A stretch of DNA of 64,000 bases, taken from NCBI RefSeq assembly GCF_964204645.1, contig NC_134025.1, positions 31,712,001-31,776,000 on the forward strand, read 5' to 3'. The notes below the pieces were generated by a model. That model ran no database searches. It was not told the origin of the DNA and saw only the letters and a program-made list of their open reading frames with translations. The first letter of the stretch is position 1. Every line of letters starts with the position of its first letter. This stretch comes from Tubulanus polymorphus (lineage: Eukaryota > Nemertea > Palaeonemertea > Tubulaniformes > Tubulanidae). The position numbers and the translations under genes are program-made. Positions 40,225 to 52,700 of the stretch are shown here, piece after piece.

Positions 40225-43200
40225 TTAGACGTTGCTTGTAGGCAGTGATTGTAATAATTTCAGTACTAAATCCTGAGCACTTGGAGGATTCTCCATAAAC
40301 CAACAAACTCTCATCAAATTCAGCATCTGAAACGAAGAATTACGTGGAAAATAAAGACAATTAATTCATAGAAGAATTAAAACTAGTGAGAATATAGATG
40401 ATCAATTCATAGATGAATTAAAGACTTACGTGATAACCGATAATTCCTATTTTACGAGTTTGTTTCATCTCTTCGATCAGACTGAGTATTTTATTTATAT
40501 CACCGCTTAGTAAAGAATCGAACGGAACTTTACTATAAGTGCTGCAGATATATCTACAATAAGCCACGTGATGTCCTGTTATACCGATCTGTCTGTGACC
40601 CCGGTCTGTTTCACAGTACTGAAATATCGGGGAACTATTCAGTACGAATGAATTGTTAATAGATGGCGTTCTAGTCGATTTACTGATAGTTGAAGCCGCT
40701 ATTATCGACTCCTCATCGTCTGAAGTCCATGACGTCACCGCTTTAGAGTTTACCGATATCGTACTGCTGGGACTGGGGCGCCCCCTAGTGACCGGACTAT
40801 TACGCACCTTAGTGACCGGACTGGTACGCCCCCTAGCGCGATTTTCAGTTGTTAATTTAGCTAATAAGACAGCCTGTCTGCCGGCGTTATCCGGATAAAG
40901 TCCAATAGCTTGTAATAAAACATCTTCGTCGCTTTCGTTAACAGGTGTCGCCTGTTGTCTCAATCTGTTCACTTTACCTTGTCTAATAGGTGTCGCTATA
41001 CGTACTGAACTAGTACCAGACCTGGCAGCAGCAGCTGTAGCAGCTGTAGCTGCTCGAGCAGGTGTATTAGATGTAACAGGACTGGTATTTTCACTAGAGT
41101 CATTAACACACCCGCTATCCTCACTGAAATAAGCTGTATCTGACTGCAGTATTTCATCCTCTAATCGATACTGGGTCGTGTCTGGTATATCACAGATATT
41201 AGCTGTAGTCGTTACAAGATGTTTCCTGCTGGTCACCTCAGCACCTGCAGTAGCTGCACCTGACTCATTCTCCTCAGCTGCAGCTGCTAACTCTCTCTCA
41301 GTCTCCTCGCAGATGCTACTTTCCTGTGAGTTCGTTCTACCGTTTTCTGTTGTTACAGATTTTTTATTACGTGAAGTTTCTCTTCGTAAATCAGTGGAGG
41401 CCGCGAATCTCGACAGAGATGAATCCATCGAATGATTCCCAGGACTATTCCTCAAATGTTTCGGATCCATCGTTAAATTCTGACAACTTTGCGATAACGG
41501 TTTTGATTTGTTCGGATACGTGCTTCTGATTGGATTAGAGCGCGCTACGTTGGCTCTGATTGGTCGAACACGGTTGTTATTACCCATGATTCTATCTCTC
41601 AAACTCTTCTGCTGATTCTGATACCTGTCGCGCATATTTTTAGTAAACGCCGAGTTTTTCTGTTTTTGTATAGATTTGTGTTCCTCAGCTGCCAGCTGCA
41701 CCTGTAGCTGCTGCTGCTGCTGCTGTTCCTTACTCTGCCAGGCGTTTTTAACTATTGTCTCATTGTCTGTTATTTCTAACTCTTCTGATAAATCCCACAT
41801 ACTCGCTGTCGCACCACCACCAGCGCCACCTTTACGAACTCGCTGTCTATGCGCCACACTAGTTGTACTAGGAGACGTTTGTTTTGGGGTTGAGCCAGGC
41901 TTGCTGGGGGTTGAGCTAGGCTTGCTGGGGGTTGAGCCAGGCTTGCTGGGGGTTGAGCTAGGCTTACTGGGGGTTGAGCTAGGTTGTCTAGGGGTTGAGC
42001 TAGGTTGTCTAGGGGTTGAGCTAGGTTGTCTAGGAGTAGAACCAGGCTGTCTATGGGTAGAACCAGGCTGTCTATGGTTAGGCTGTCTGGGGGTTGAGAC
42101 AAGCTGTCCAGGGTTAAGGATCATGAGTTGGCCGGGTCTTGGCGTCCCGAGATGCCCAGGGTTGGTTGTAGGCTGTGTGTTCTCTAATTTCATTCCAATC
42201 ATCTCTTGTTCAATCAACTTGTCATCATCATCGATGCTGTTTATTCGCTGTTGAACTTTATTCTCCTCGTCAGCCTCCTCTAATATCGATTGTATGATCG
42301 CCTCTGATTCCGCGTCTATAACAGTACTGTGTACATCCAGTCTACTGACAGCACCGGTTCGGTTAATCTCTGCTGTACTGGGCCGGGAGCGGTCCACGGG
42401 CCCGGGGCCATTCACTGCTGTACTGGGCTGGGAGCGGTCCACGGGCCCGGGGCGATTCACTGCTGTACTGGGCCGGGAGCGGTCCACGGGCCCGGGGCGA
42501 TTCACTGCTAATTCTAACGGCTCACTCCTCGGACTCAGGTTTAATTTCTCACTGAAATCAACAGTTTGTCGTTTTGAAGCCGCTTTTACTTCGTGTACGT
42601 TACTGGGTAGAGTTGGTACCAGATCGGGCTGCTGCCGTTTGGGTTTACTAACTGTAGGTAGCTGCTGCTGCTGCTGCTGCTGGTGCTGGTGCTGGTGCTG
42701 CTGGTGCTGCTGGTGCTGCTGCTGTTGAGTTGTTCTAACACGTTGTTCTGTACTATATCCTGAATCGAGTCGTCTGATCGGTTTGTTGTTACTGCTGTTA
42801 TAATGATGTCCTGCACCACTCGATGACTCGCTCCCGTATGATCGCACTGTATTACTGGAACTAACGCTATCGTGACGCGGTTTCAGAATTTTAATTTTCG
42901 GCGCATTCGATGACGTCACGACCTCGTGACTAGTTTTCTGTTGTTTATTCGACGACGGTTTGCGAGGAAGTTCAAGGTCAGATGAGTAATTATGATGCGA
43001 AATCGAGGCTTGTATGGGTTTACATTTTAAACGTCCTCTATTTTCCTCCTCAGCAGCACGTTTTGCCTCGTCATCGATTTGTGCTACTTCTAAATCGGCT
43101 AATATATCCTCATCAGTTTCATCCTCAGTTTCCTCGCTCGCTGCTGCTGGTAAAGGATGTAAAACTAAAACTCTCGAGTCCTGCGCTGAATTAATTATAT

Positions 43201-46200
43201 CGATTCTTCTCGGCGAATTCGAATTCTGAATCAACGGTTTTGATTGGATAACTTTTATACCAGTCGCTTTCTGATTGGCTCCGGAGTTAAAACTCAGCAT
43301 CTGATTGGCTGCGGCGTTGTAACCCGGCTTCTGATTGGCTGTGACGTTGTAATTCGGATTCTGACTGGCCGAAGCGACGAAACTCTGCTTCTGATTGGTT
43401 AAACTATCAGTATCGCTGTGAGTTAAGGTACTTACAATGGATAACTGTTCGGGTGGAGGTCCTTCAACTGATAACTCACTTACCGCGCTTGCGCAGTTAC
43501 CACGTGTTAAACCGTAACGATAATAAAACAGACACATGATCATTTCTAATAGAACTAATCCGTACGATCTGAGCTCGCCGATAAATAACTCAATACTGAA
43601 TTCATCACAGTTCGAGGAATCGTTTATAACCTGAGAATCTTCAAAATCCGCTAAAACAGCTTTCAATAACATATTCTGTAAAAACAAGAAATAAAATAAA
43701 ACTGAATATCGTGAACATTTAGAGTTCTGAATTTCTGCATGTTGAACTAAGGAACTGTGTGGAACTGAGGAACTGTGGAATTGTGGAACTAACATGTGGA
43801 ACTGAGGAACTGTGGAACTGTAGAACTAACGTGTGGAACTGAGGAACTGTGGAACTGTAGAACTAACGTGTGGAACTGAGGAACTGTGGAACTGTAGAAC
43901 TAACGTGTGGAACTGAGGAACTGTGGAACTGTAGAACTAACGTGTGGAACTGAGGAACTGTGGAACTGTAGAACTAACGTGTGGAACTGAGGAACTGTGG
44001 AACTGTAGAACTAAGGGGCTAGTTGCATTTTCATTTAGACACCGTTAATCGAAATTGAAACATCAAGTAATGCTCAACGTCTGGAAGGGAGAAGGTTCCA
44101 GGGCTGGTTGCATAGTCATGGCTTAGACTTAAACCTAGTCTAAGGCCAACTTAGTTCTATAGCCAATCGTACAACTTAAGATTTTAGACCACTTTTGGAC
44201 TTAAGTCATGACTGTGCAACTGGCCCCTGGACTGTGGAACAGAATTTACACTAGAATAGCTTCCAATCATCCCTAGTTCTACAGCTGTAAGTTTCATTAT
44301 CAATGAAGTGAAACAATATCAACAAACCTCAGTTGATCCAATAAGATAAATGTTTTTGCTCGAAATTCGACCGTGTACGAGATTTAATGATCTTAAATGA
44401 CCGATTCCTTTAGCTACATCAACGGCTAACATGTGTAAACATCCTTCCGTTAGTAGTTTTGGGGGATGTTGAAGCAATTTACGTAAACTTCCGTGATCTA
44501 AAAACGCTCTACAAATCACCCTGAAATATAAAACACAGTAGTCTTATAGATCACTGAATAGTCAACAGACAAAGAGCTGGTCCGACAACATGAGAGAGAG
44601 TGGTCCGGCCGTGGTCCGGCCGCAGACACTACGGGATGCCCTGCTGCCCAAACAACCGCGTCAGGATCGACGATTAGATTAAATAAATTAAATTAACACA
44701 AAAATATATGATTCTGACCCTAATTTACCCTTCAGCAAACTTCCACACCCGAATGTGCACAAGAGTTAGACGAAATACCAGAATTCATAGTGGTTGAATG
44801 AGGGATGTTTATTTCAACACGCTATATACGCGCTCAGATTTCAGGTCCAACTAAAACTGACCCCTAAAATCAATGTTGCCTAAAAACGCATATCACGAGG
44901 TTTACAAGGATACTAGAATCTCTGCTGCTGGAATCAGTCAATGATTGTCGTTTATTTCAGGGAATTTGAAAATGGAAGCGCAATTAATTGCGCTTCAATT
45001 AAACTTGTTTATGTTCAAATTTCATAGAAATGACCTCTTAAAACACATTGTGCCTGAACCACACCTGGCAAGGTGCCCGAGAATGAGTGAGTCACTACAC
45101 CTGACTGGTCACCACACACCCACTAACCCTAAACCTAACTTAAAACATACTTCTTTGGCAATGTTTTTATGTAATTGTTCGTCAGATGATTTCTATTTCT
45201 ATGTATGAATAAAGATACGACCTTTATATAAATCGTTTCTGTTCTAATTGTTCTTACAAAATATGCAAATTGTCCAAATTCAATCTAATTTCCTGGCAAA
45301 TTAATTGAAGTGATACAAAAACCCCTTGTTTGGGGTATTGTAAAGTGAATATAGGGGTCGCTACGCATGACTGGTTATCACATAACAATGGTCAACACAC
45401 TGACAAATCAAAATGGGTTGACCACCAGAACTCTATGGTCTAGTGGTAGACACTCTGGTTTGGCAGGTGAGAGACCCGAGTTCGAGTCTCAGCCCAGCTA
45501 GGGTTAGGGTTACGGAGGATGGAACTAGGGTTAGGGTTACGGGTCACCTAGGGTTTGGCTAGACGTGTTTTCATCATTTTTTACGCTATGATTTCCCCTT
45601 TAAAAAAAATTTTTACAAATATGTATATTTTGAAATAGAGAAAGGTTTCTAACGCTTTAGGATGAGATAGGAAAAGGCTCCAATTATGAGAGAATTAGGT
45701 TTTTGTGTGGCAGAATTTGTCCAAATTCATGGCTAAAAGCTTGTTTATTTTATTAAACTGTAAATTGTTTGGGTTATTCAGGAATTTTAAAAGGTTTTCC
45801 TATCGAGTTGGCTGTTTGTTAAACTTATATATATTTGACTTTGATATGAACTAATTACACAACAACATTTACACACTGGACAGAACTGTACTACATGACT
45901 GTATAAACATGTCAGGTACTCGCAGGTACCCGAGACAGCACCAGGCACCCACAGGTACCAGAGACTGCACCAGGCACCCACAGGTACCCGAGACTGTTCC
46001 AGGTACTCGCAGGTACCCAAGACGGCACCAGGTATCCACAGGTACCAGAGACTGTGCCAGGTATCCACAGGTACCCGAGGCTGTGCCAGGTACTCGCAGG
46101 TACCCGAGAATTCTCTAACCTACCTTGATTTACGATTAATTCCTATTTGTGATTGTGATATGATTCCTGTGTAGTATCGATTCTGATTTGATGACCAGTA

Positions 46201-47452
46201 ATATTTCACGATATTCTCATGCGGGGTTTTAGTAATTAAAGCCGCTGCTTGAACTTCATTTTGCCATCGATCTTTCATATTTACAGGAAACACTTTCATT
46301 ACACCACTCACTACTACACCGTCTATCGGCCATTTCACTTGCATTAATAAAATATCCGTCTACAAATTCAGAAAAAAAGAAGGGAAATGATTGTGAAATA
46401 TCGAATTGAAGAATAAGAAAATAATAATAAAGAAATATCGAAATTAATTTATTATTGATATTTCAGAGAATTGAACTTACTTTAATTTGATTCGGCATCA
46501 CTTTTATATCCTGAATTTCTAGCGGTACAATTGAGACATCTTTATAAATAATATCAGCAGTTTTACTGCGAGAAGAGTTTAATCCTAGTTTACCGCGATC
46601 GCGAAGATAACTGATTAACGGAACTAAAGTATGGATTAACATACATATACCCGATATATACCCGACCGGCCATTTCATCTTATCCTTATCAGTGGTCGAT
46701 CCGTTGAAAAATGCTGACGTCACAAAACACAATATAACGAAGTAAGAAACGACATCGATCAATAACCAGATGATCAACCTCTTTAAAGAGATCCAGTGAT
46801 CATAGAATGTCGTTTCCGGATCAGTATCCAGTCTCAGGTTAAATTTAGGATAGGATTTCGCTAGAATATAAATACATAGCGCTACAGTACTGGTTATACC
46901 TAACCATAGAATAAACAGTTGAAAGAATGAGTATCCCCAGTCGTTCTCTCCGGGTATCCGTAACGGGATACACGAGTATCTGTAAGGTAGTCCAGTATCG
47001 AACATGTCTGTAGCTGCCATGGGTAAAAATGAGATAATTGCGGTAACGGTCCATTCTACTAAAACTATTGTCGTAAAAATACAAACGCAGAATCCACCTC
47101 TAGCCAGTTTACCCAGTTGCCATAGCAACATGGTAACTACGGTAGTGACGTGCATGAATATTGTTGTAGTGAACATGAATAATAATATGAATCCAGCTCC
47201 GCGACACGACGACGAGGTGGAGGAGGAGGAATTATCAGATATATCATCAGCAGATATCACAACTATCAATAATCCGATACTAAATCCGATAGATCCGATA
47301 TCCTGTAGAATATAACTCATCTTTATAACGATTAAAACATCTTTATGTTCCCGAATCGATCTCCATATCATCAATATCAGGTTAGCAACGATCGCTATAG
47401 CAACTAGAATAGATAGAATGTATCCAGCAGCTTGTTCACCGGGTTCGAACAT
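40225..47452 (-). CDS. Seven-transmembrane receptor fused to a TGF-beta-receptor-like pseudokinase
   Basis: Minus-strand exons are 47452-46481, 46359-46124, 44520-44328, 43675-40430 and 40326-40225: 4749 nt, 1582 aa, with every junction in phase. Exon 1 holds seven hydrophobic helices (about residues 9-31, 44-66, 87-115, 122-147, 175-198, 225-250, 263-288) and candidate disulfide cysteines in the first (SSCRGAG) and second (YSCIPL) outer loops. Exons 2-5 encode a kinase fold: VMKVFP (Lys346), WQNEVQAA (Glu359), HENIVKYYW, RAFLDHGSLRKLL, HGRISSKN (452-459), ADFE (476-479), GLVLLEM and final VCWFMENPP. KVFP...WQNE...HENI and LDHGSL resemble activin/TGF-beta type II receptors. HRD has become HGR and DFG is DFE, so catalysis is unlikely. 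About 980 disordered residues sit inside the C-lobe. A non-coding first exon may end at about 48151. Confidence 0.85.
40430..43675 (-). other. Giant exon 4 encoding the kinase-loop insertion
   Basis: This is a 3246-nt stop-free exon (1082 codons). It begins with kinase subdomain VII (LADFEDS) and ends with GIIGYH before the last kinase exon. The interior is low-complexity: NQKPGYN-like repeats, acidic and serine-rich blocks, HQ/poly-Q (42655-42725), NRPGPVDRSRPSTAV x3 (42370-42515) and STPSKPG/STPRQPS heptads (41880-42110). Codon-level repeats stay in frame, which supports coding. Confidence 0.85.
43740..44012 (+). repeat. 37-bp GGAACTGAGGAACTGTGGAA minisatellite in receptor intron 3
   Basis: GGAACTGAGGAACTGTGGAA followed by CTGTAGAACTAACGTGT repeats about seven times, starting about 65 nt from the exon 4 acceptor. 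Confidence 0.92.
44098..44230. mobile_element. MITE-like element with ~24-bp terminal inverted repeats, copy 1
   Basis: Starts CCAGGGCTGGTTGCATAGTC and ends GACTGTGCAACTGGCCCCTG followed by G. The ends are near-perfect inverted repeats. It is 133 bp, non-coding and inside receptor intron 3. Related copies are at 50770-50912 and 60105-60236. Confidence 0.85.
44531..45330. other. Receptor intron 2, unique part
   Basis: AT-rich unique sequence with no exon seen between the exon 3 acceptor (44521) and the SINE-like element. Confidence 0.5.
45420..45560 (+). mobile_element. tRNA-derived SINE-like element with TTAGGG-type tail, copy 1
   Basis: Contains an A-box-like TGGTCTAGTGGTAGAC and, about 40 nt later, a B-box-like GAGTTCGAGTCTC. 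The tail is CTAGGGTTAGGGTTAC repeated twice. A second copy is at 57160-57300 with the same head (GAACTCTATGGTYTAGTGGT). It does not fold as a functional tRNA. It lies in receptor intron 2. Confidence 0.75.
45905..46110 (+). repeat. ~21/42-bp CAGGTACCCGAGAC minisatellite
   Basis: CAGGTACCCGAGACTGCACC-type units with CAGGCACCCA spacers occur about nine times, ending about 14 nt from the donor of receptor exon 2. Confidence 0.9.
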
Positions 47453-49715
47453 CGTACACCCCTCTACACGACCACTCTTAGTTACATATCTACAAATACA
47501 ACGACGATACTCTTAGCGAGCAATTCGATCTGATTGGTTGAATAGTTACCTCTTAATGAGATTTATGAATAGTGAGTTGATTAAAGTGTAATAAAATTAG
47601 AATTAAATTGATTGTTTGGGGGGGGGGGTAGTCCGGGGGTAGTCCGGGGGATTAACTTTAATCGCTACTACAAGTTTAATCATGCAGGAACCGTAGTCAA
47701 TTTATACACAAAATTAACTTCCGGTTATAGAAAATTGTCAAATGGAATGAAATTCATTTTGAACAATGAATTCATAGAAGCTTCAGTTATAAACTAAACT
47801 TTAAATCAAACTATAAACTTAACTTAAATTATAAACTAAACTTAAATTATAAACTTAACTTAAACTTAACTAAACTTCAACTCAACTAAACTAAGCTCAA
47901 CTAAACTCAATAAACAAAGCCTGCGCATGATTTAAAAGGATTTTTGCATCAAATATAAATAGTTAAATTCAGCTGATTTATTGTTGTTAAACTTGTTGTT
48001 TATTCACTTGCCGATTTGAAATTCATTATAGATTATATTTGATGTAATTGCGAGGCAGACGTGGAACTATAATCACAAACTGTGGAACCGTATCAAACAC
48101 TTATAACTCACGACTGTGAAAGTGTCTTTGAAGATGAAATGAAATTTACCTTTTTAATTAAGAATAAAATTCGGCGCAGTAGTTATTGACGGACGGGATG
48201 AGTCTCGCGTACTGCGGCTCTCACTGTGAGTGTAATTAACCCGACAGTATAATATCTATGTGTACACACAGTTTAACCTAAGTTGTATGTACTTTACCTG
48301 TGTATAAGACATTAGTTCTATTACTTTCACGCTCCATATAACTTATATACTAATAAATACCCGTGATTTTAAACAATTAGAAATAATCCCTTAAAATATT
48401 CCAAGAATATTCATTTACCGAGGTATTCTAACGTCGATCAACAATTTACATTACTCCAAGGTTATGCGGAACATAGTCATTGTTCTAACCGTTAGTACTC
48501 TGGTAACACGGAACCATCCGTTCATATTCAATCTGAGATTTTTCTATCAGATTTGTTTTGTTTACTTTTGTAAATCAAGATCTTAAAACAGATTTAATAA
48601 TCCCGGCCTACTCTGGATCCGACCTCACGGAGATGTCCCGCTGCTAGGGTACCTGGTTTCTAACACCCCGATCGCGGAGCAGTCCTAACTCTTACCAGGG
48701 TTCGGGTTCACGCCCCCTCAGAATATAACTGGGTCTACTCAGTGATTTCCGTATCTGGATTCGAACCTGGTACGCCCTTGTTCATCCTCAATTCAACATC
48801 CGGCGTTGACCATGAATTTATTATCGGGTTCGAACCTGGGACTCCCGTTCCATTATCTCTTCAAATTTGTCACTAGCGTCAGTCAAACAACCGGGTTCGA
48901 ACCAGGGACCTACATTTCTAATCGATGGTACATGTTATACTTCATTTCCGATAGATGGCGCTTGTGAAATAAAGTGCAGCACTAATCTTGGATATAGTAG
49001 ATTCAAGAAATTTGATAGTTCGACGAAATTCCAATAGATGGCGAACACGTAGGAAATTAACGAGTCGAATAAAAAATAGAACAATAAAACATTGGTTTTT
49101 ATTGTGGTATTATTAGACTCAGGGATTGTTTCATCGTACAGATCAATCTCCATCCATCCTCGTAAAGGTCTCGGTGTGCTTGTATTGGGATTTCTACTCT
49201 TTCTTATACATATGTCTCCCTCTAGTGGTGAGTCCCAGCCCTACAACTTGTGTCCCTCTCTTTTTACTGGTGCCCAGACAATCCGCTTCAGAGTCTTAAA
49301 CCCAAACATTAAAACAAAACATAAAACAAAGAATTAAATCACGCAGTTTTTTATTGAAAAATAATTCTATAAGATAAATATTATTTCACTGTACAAACAA
49401 TGTTTAACACTGAACATGATGGACTGTGGGGTTGTTACCGTGTGGAACGACGGCTAGGTACTAGGGTCTGATCTATATCCCCGGGCCTCCCTCTCCCTTC
49501 CCTCCCTCTCCCTTCCCTCACTCTCCCTTCCCCTGCCCTCCGGCCTCAGTTCCTTCCCCTGCCCTCCGGCCTCACTTCCTTCCCCTGCCCTCCGGCCTCA
49601 CTCCCTTCCCCATTACCTTGTGAACTTAATTACTGATGAAATGTATTTACAACACAATCACAGAATAACAGCACCAAATACAGACAGTAGAGACCCCTAG
49701 TGAGCAGTATCTACA
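47453..49715. other. Receptor 5' region and BTBD9 3' flank
   Basis: No protein exon recognised. On the minus strand AAAAAG|GTAAAT at about 48151 could be the donor of a non-coding first exon joining an acceptor TTTGTAG at 47490, 37 nt before the receptor ATG. 48690-48912 contains four GGTTCGAACC-type B-box relics. 49485-49610 is C/T-rich. Confidence 0.45.
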
Positions 49716-52700
49716 CTATATATCCTTTACATTATCTAACGAACCAATAGATGGCGTTAGTAGTGTTTGTTTATATTGATTCAATGCTTCTTGGTCTGCC
49801 GGGCATTCGAAATGAACACAATGGAAAACCTGTAATTTAAAACACAACAATCAATTCAGTTATATACACAGACACAGATAAACAATAGCTCGTTAGTTAA
49901 TTACCTCGTTAGCAGTATTGTGCGTTCCAATTAATTTTACAAATGCCACGGGCCGTTTCGGAAACGTTAGGATTTCCCAAGATCTGAAAAGTTTAATAAA
50001 CAAATAAATTGATATCAGTTTTCATCGGCTCTCTCCCATAAACACCCAGTGTCCCTCCCTCTAGTCTGGCCCCGCCCCCCCCCCCTGGCCCCCTGGCCCC
50101 CACCTCTCTCTCCTGTAAGGCTTACCTACAGTTTTCACGTTTAGCTACTGTTTCCCAGTTTTGTTGATTCACTGAAACTTCTATATTGTAACTATACCTT
50201 CGGTCATCGCAGTCCCATAGCAACAATCTGTTACAACAATATAATACACATAGCAACAATGGATGACAGCAGTCGCTATAGAAACGGAATAACGTCGTAC
50301 AAACCTCATAGAATCTAACATGTACGGCTGAGCTAACTGTATAATAATACATCCACTACCTAACTGATGACATGTATATCCACTATCCCAGTCATAGTTC
50401 TTAGTATGACCATTAATGAGAGCATTACGACATCTACTGACACCTTCTAATACACACGCACTGCAGTCTAATGTAGCTACATTCTTACTGGGTACTAAAA
50501 CATATAAACACACTGATAATACACGTCATATACCGGTCTCTTAGAATAGAGTTTAACAGTTGGATGATACAGTAGACTCTGTTTGTAGAACCATGTTTTA
50601 ACTTACCGATAATTCCATTGTCTAAAACAAATGTTGAATAAGTGAAATAACATTCAAATGCGATCGCGTGGAAAACTCTGTTGACAGTGTTGTGAGTCCC
50701 GACAATACGAAAATACCTACAAATATATAAAACAATAACTGAGCCCTGGCGAGTGAGTAAAACTGAGCCCCTGGGGCCGGTTCCATAGTCGAGATTTAAG
50801 TCCAAAAGTCACAAATCTTAAGACTGGTCTTAAGCTGTTAGATTAGCTATAGAACTAAGAGAGCCTTAGACTGGTCTTAAGTCTAAGCCATGACTATGGA
50901 ATTTGCCCCTGGTGAGTGAGTAAAAACTAAGCCCTGGGAAGTGATTAAGCCATCTTTATTTTGTAAGTCCCAAGTTGTATTTCTAATTCAATTTACTAAG
51001 CATAATTCATTATCATATTGATCACCACAAATATAATGAGGAGTTCTAGCTGTATTTATACTTACTTTGCGACGTGAATGAGTAGAACTGAGCCCTGGCG
51101 AGTGAGTTATACTTACTTTGCGACGTGAGTGAGTAGAACTGAGCCCTGGCGAGTGAGTTATACTTACTTTGCGACGCGAATGAGTAGAACTGAGCCCTGG
51201 CGAGTGAGTTATACTTACTTTGCGACGCGAGTGAGTAGAACTGAGCCCTGGCGAGTGAGTTATACTTACTTTGCGACGCGAGTGAGTAGAACTGAGCCCT
51301 GGCGAGTGAGTTATACTTACTTTGCGACGCGAGTGAGTAGAACTGAGCCCTGGCGAGTGAGTTATACTTACTTTGCGACGCGAGTGAGTAGAACTGAGCC
51401 CTGGCGAGTGAGTTATACTTACTTTGCGACGCGAATGAGTAGAACTGAGCCCTGGCGAGTGAGTTATACTTACTTTGCGACGCGAGTGAGTAGAACTGAG
51501 CCCTGGCGAGTGAGTTATACTTACTTTGCGACGCGAGTGAGTAGAACTGAGCCCTGGCGAGTGAGTTATACTTACTTTGCGACGCGAATGAGTAGAACTG
51601 AGCCCTGGCGAATGAGTTATACTTACTTTGCAACGCGAGTGAGTAGAACTGAGCCCTGGCGAGTGAGTTATACTTATTTTGCGACGCGAGTGAGTAGAAC
51701 TGAGCCCTGGCGAGTGAGTTATACTTACTTTGCGACGCGAGTTGGAAAGTGTAATTTTTGCCAGGATCGACAGAAATATTTGGAATGATCGACGATGCAA
51801 ACCCAGTCTTTATTATCCATAGAACATTCAATATAATACGAGTAAGATCTGTAAAATATAAAACGCGTTCATCTAATTATTTCCTTTCAAATGAGTTAAA
51901 TTCCCGGATCCAGTTGCACCGGGTGTAGGTTAACACTCAATGAGACTACTCACTGACCTCTGATCTCTATCCCACAATAACAATCTGATAGTGTTTATAA
52001 TATGTGGCTCCTTTAACTGAACGACTATTCCAGGATTAGCGCAAGATTCATCGATTAAATGTCGACTAAATCCCCGATCTAAATCATACGTCGTAACATC
52101 CTCGTCTAACAATGCAGATTTAATCTCACCGTGGATGACTTCAGCTCCGTGACGACTTGTGGCGACATTCTCATCACTTACTGTAAATACAACAATAAAC
52201 ATCTCACTGATCCTCTTAAACCTCCCTCATCCCCTCCCCTTCCCCTTCATCCCCTCCCCCTCCCCTTCATCCCCTCCCCCTCCCCTTTATCCCCTCCCCC
52301 TCTTCATCCCCTCCCCTCCCCTTCAGCTCCTCCTCCTCTCGTGTCTCGATTCTCCCTGGAACCCCTGTATCTCCAGATTCTCCCTGGAACCCCTGTATCT
52401 CCAGATTCTCCCTGGAACCCCTGTATCTCCAGATTCTCCCTGGAACCCCTGAATCTCCAGATTCTCCCTGGAACCCCTGTATCTCCAAATTCTCCCCGGA
52501 ACCCCTGTATCTCCAGATTCTCCCTGGAACCCCTGTATCTCCAGATTCTCCCTGGAACCCCTGTATCTCCAGATTCTCCCTGGAACCCCTGAATCTCCAG
52601 ATTCTCCCTGGAACCCCTGTATCTCCAGATTCTCCCCGGAGCCCCTATATCTCCAGATTCTCCCCGGAACCCCTGTATCTCCAGATTCTCCCTGAAACCC

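Noticed and set aside
45430-45495. Functional tRNA gene
   Set aside because: A- and B-box-like motifs are present, but acceptor-stem pairing and anticodon arm are not convincing. The same head plus tail recurs at 57160, so a SINE is more likely.
48935-49153. Extracellular exon for the 7TM receptor
   Set aside because: The 72-codon minus ORF has no matching donor phase and no recognisable domain. The receptor probably starts at 47452 with a short outer N-terminus.
50988-51831. 261-270-codon minus and 219-codon plus frames
   Set aside because: Generated by the 51-bp BTBD9 donor repeat; the real exon is only 51729-51848.
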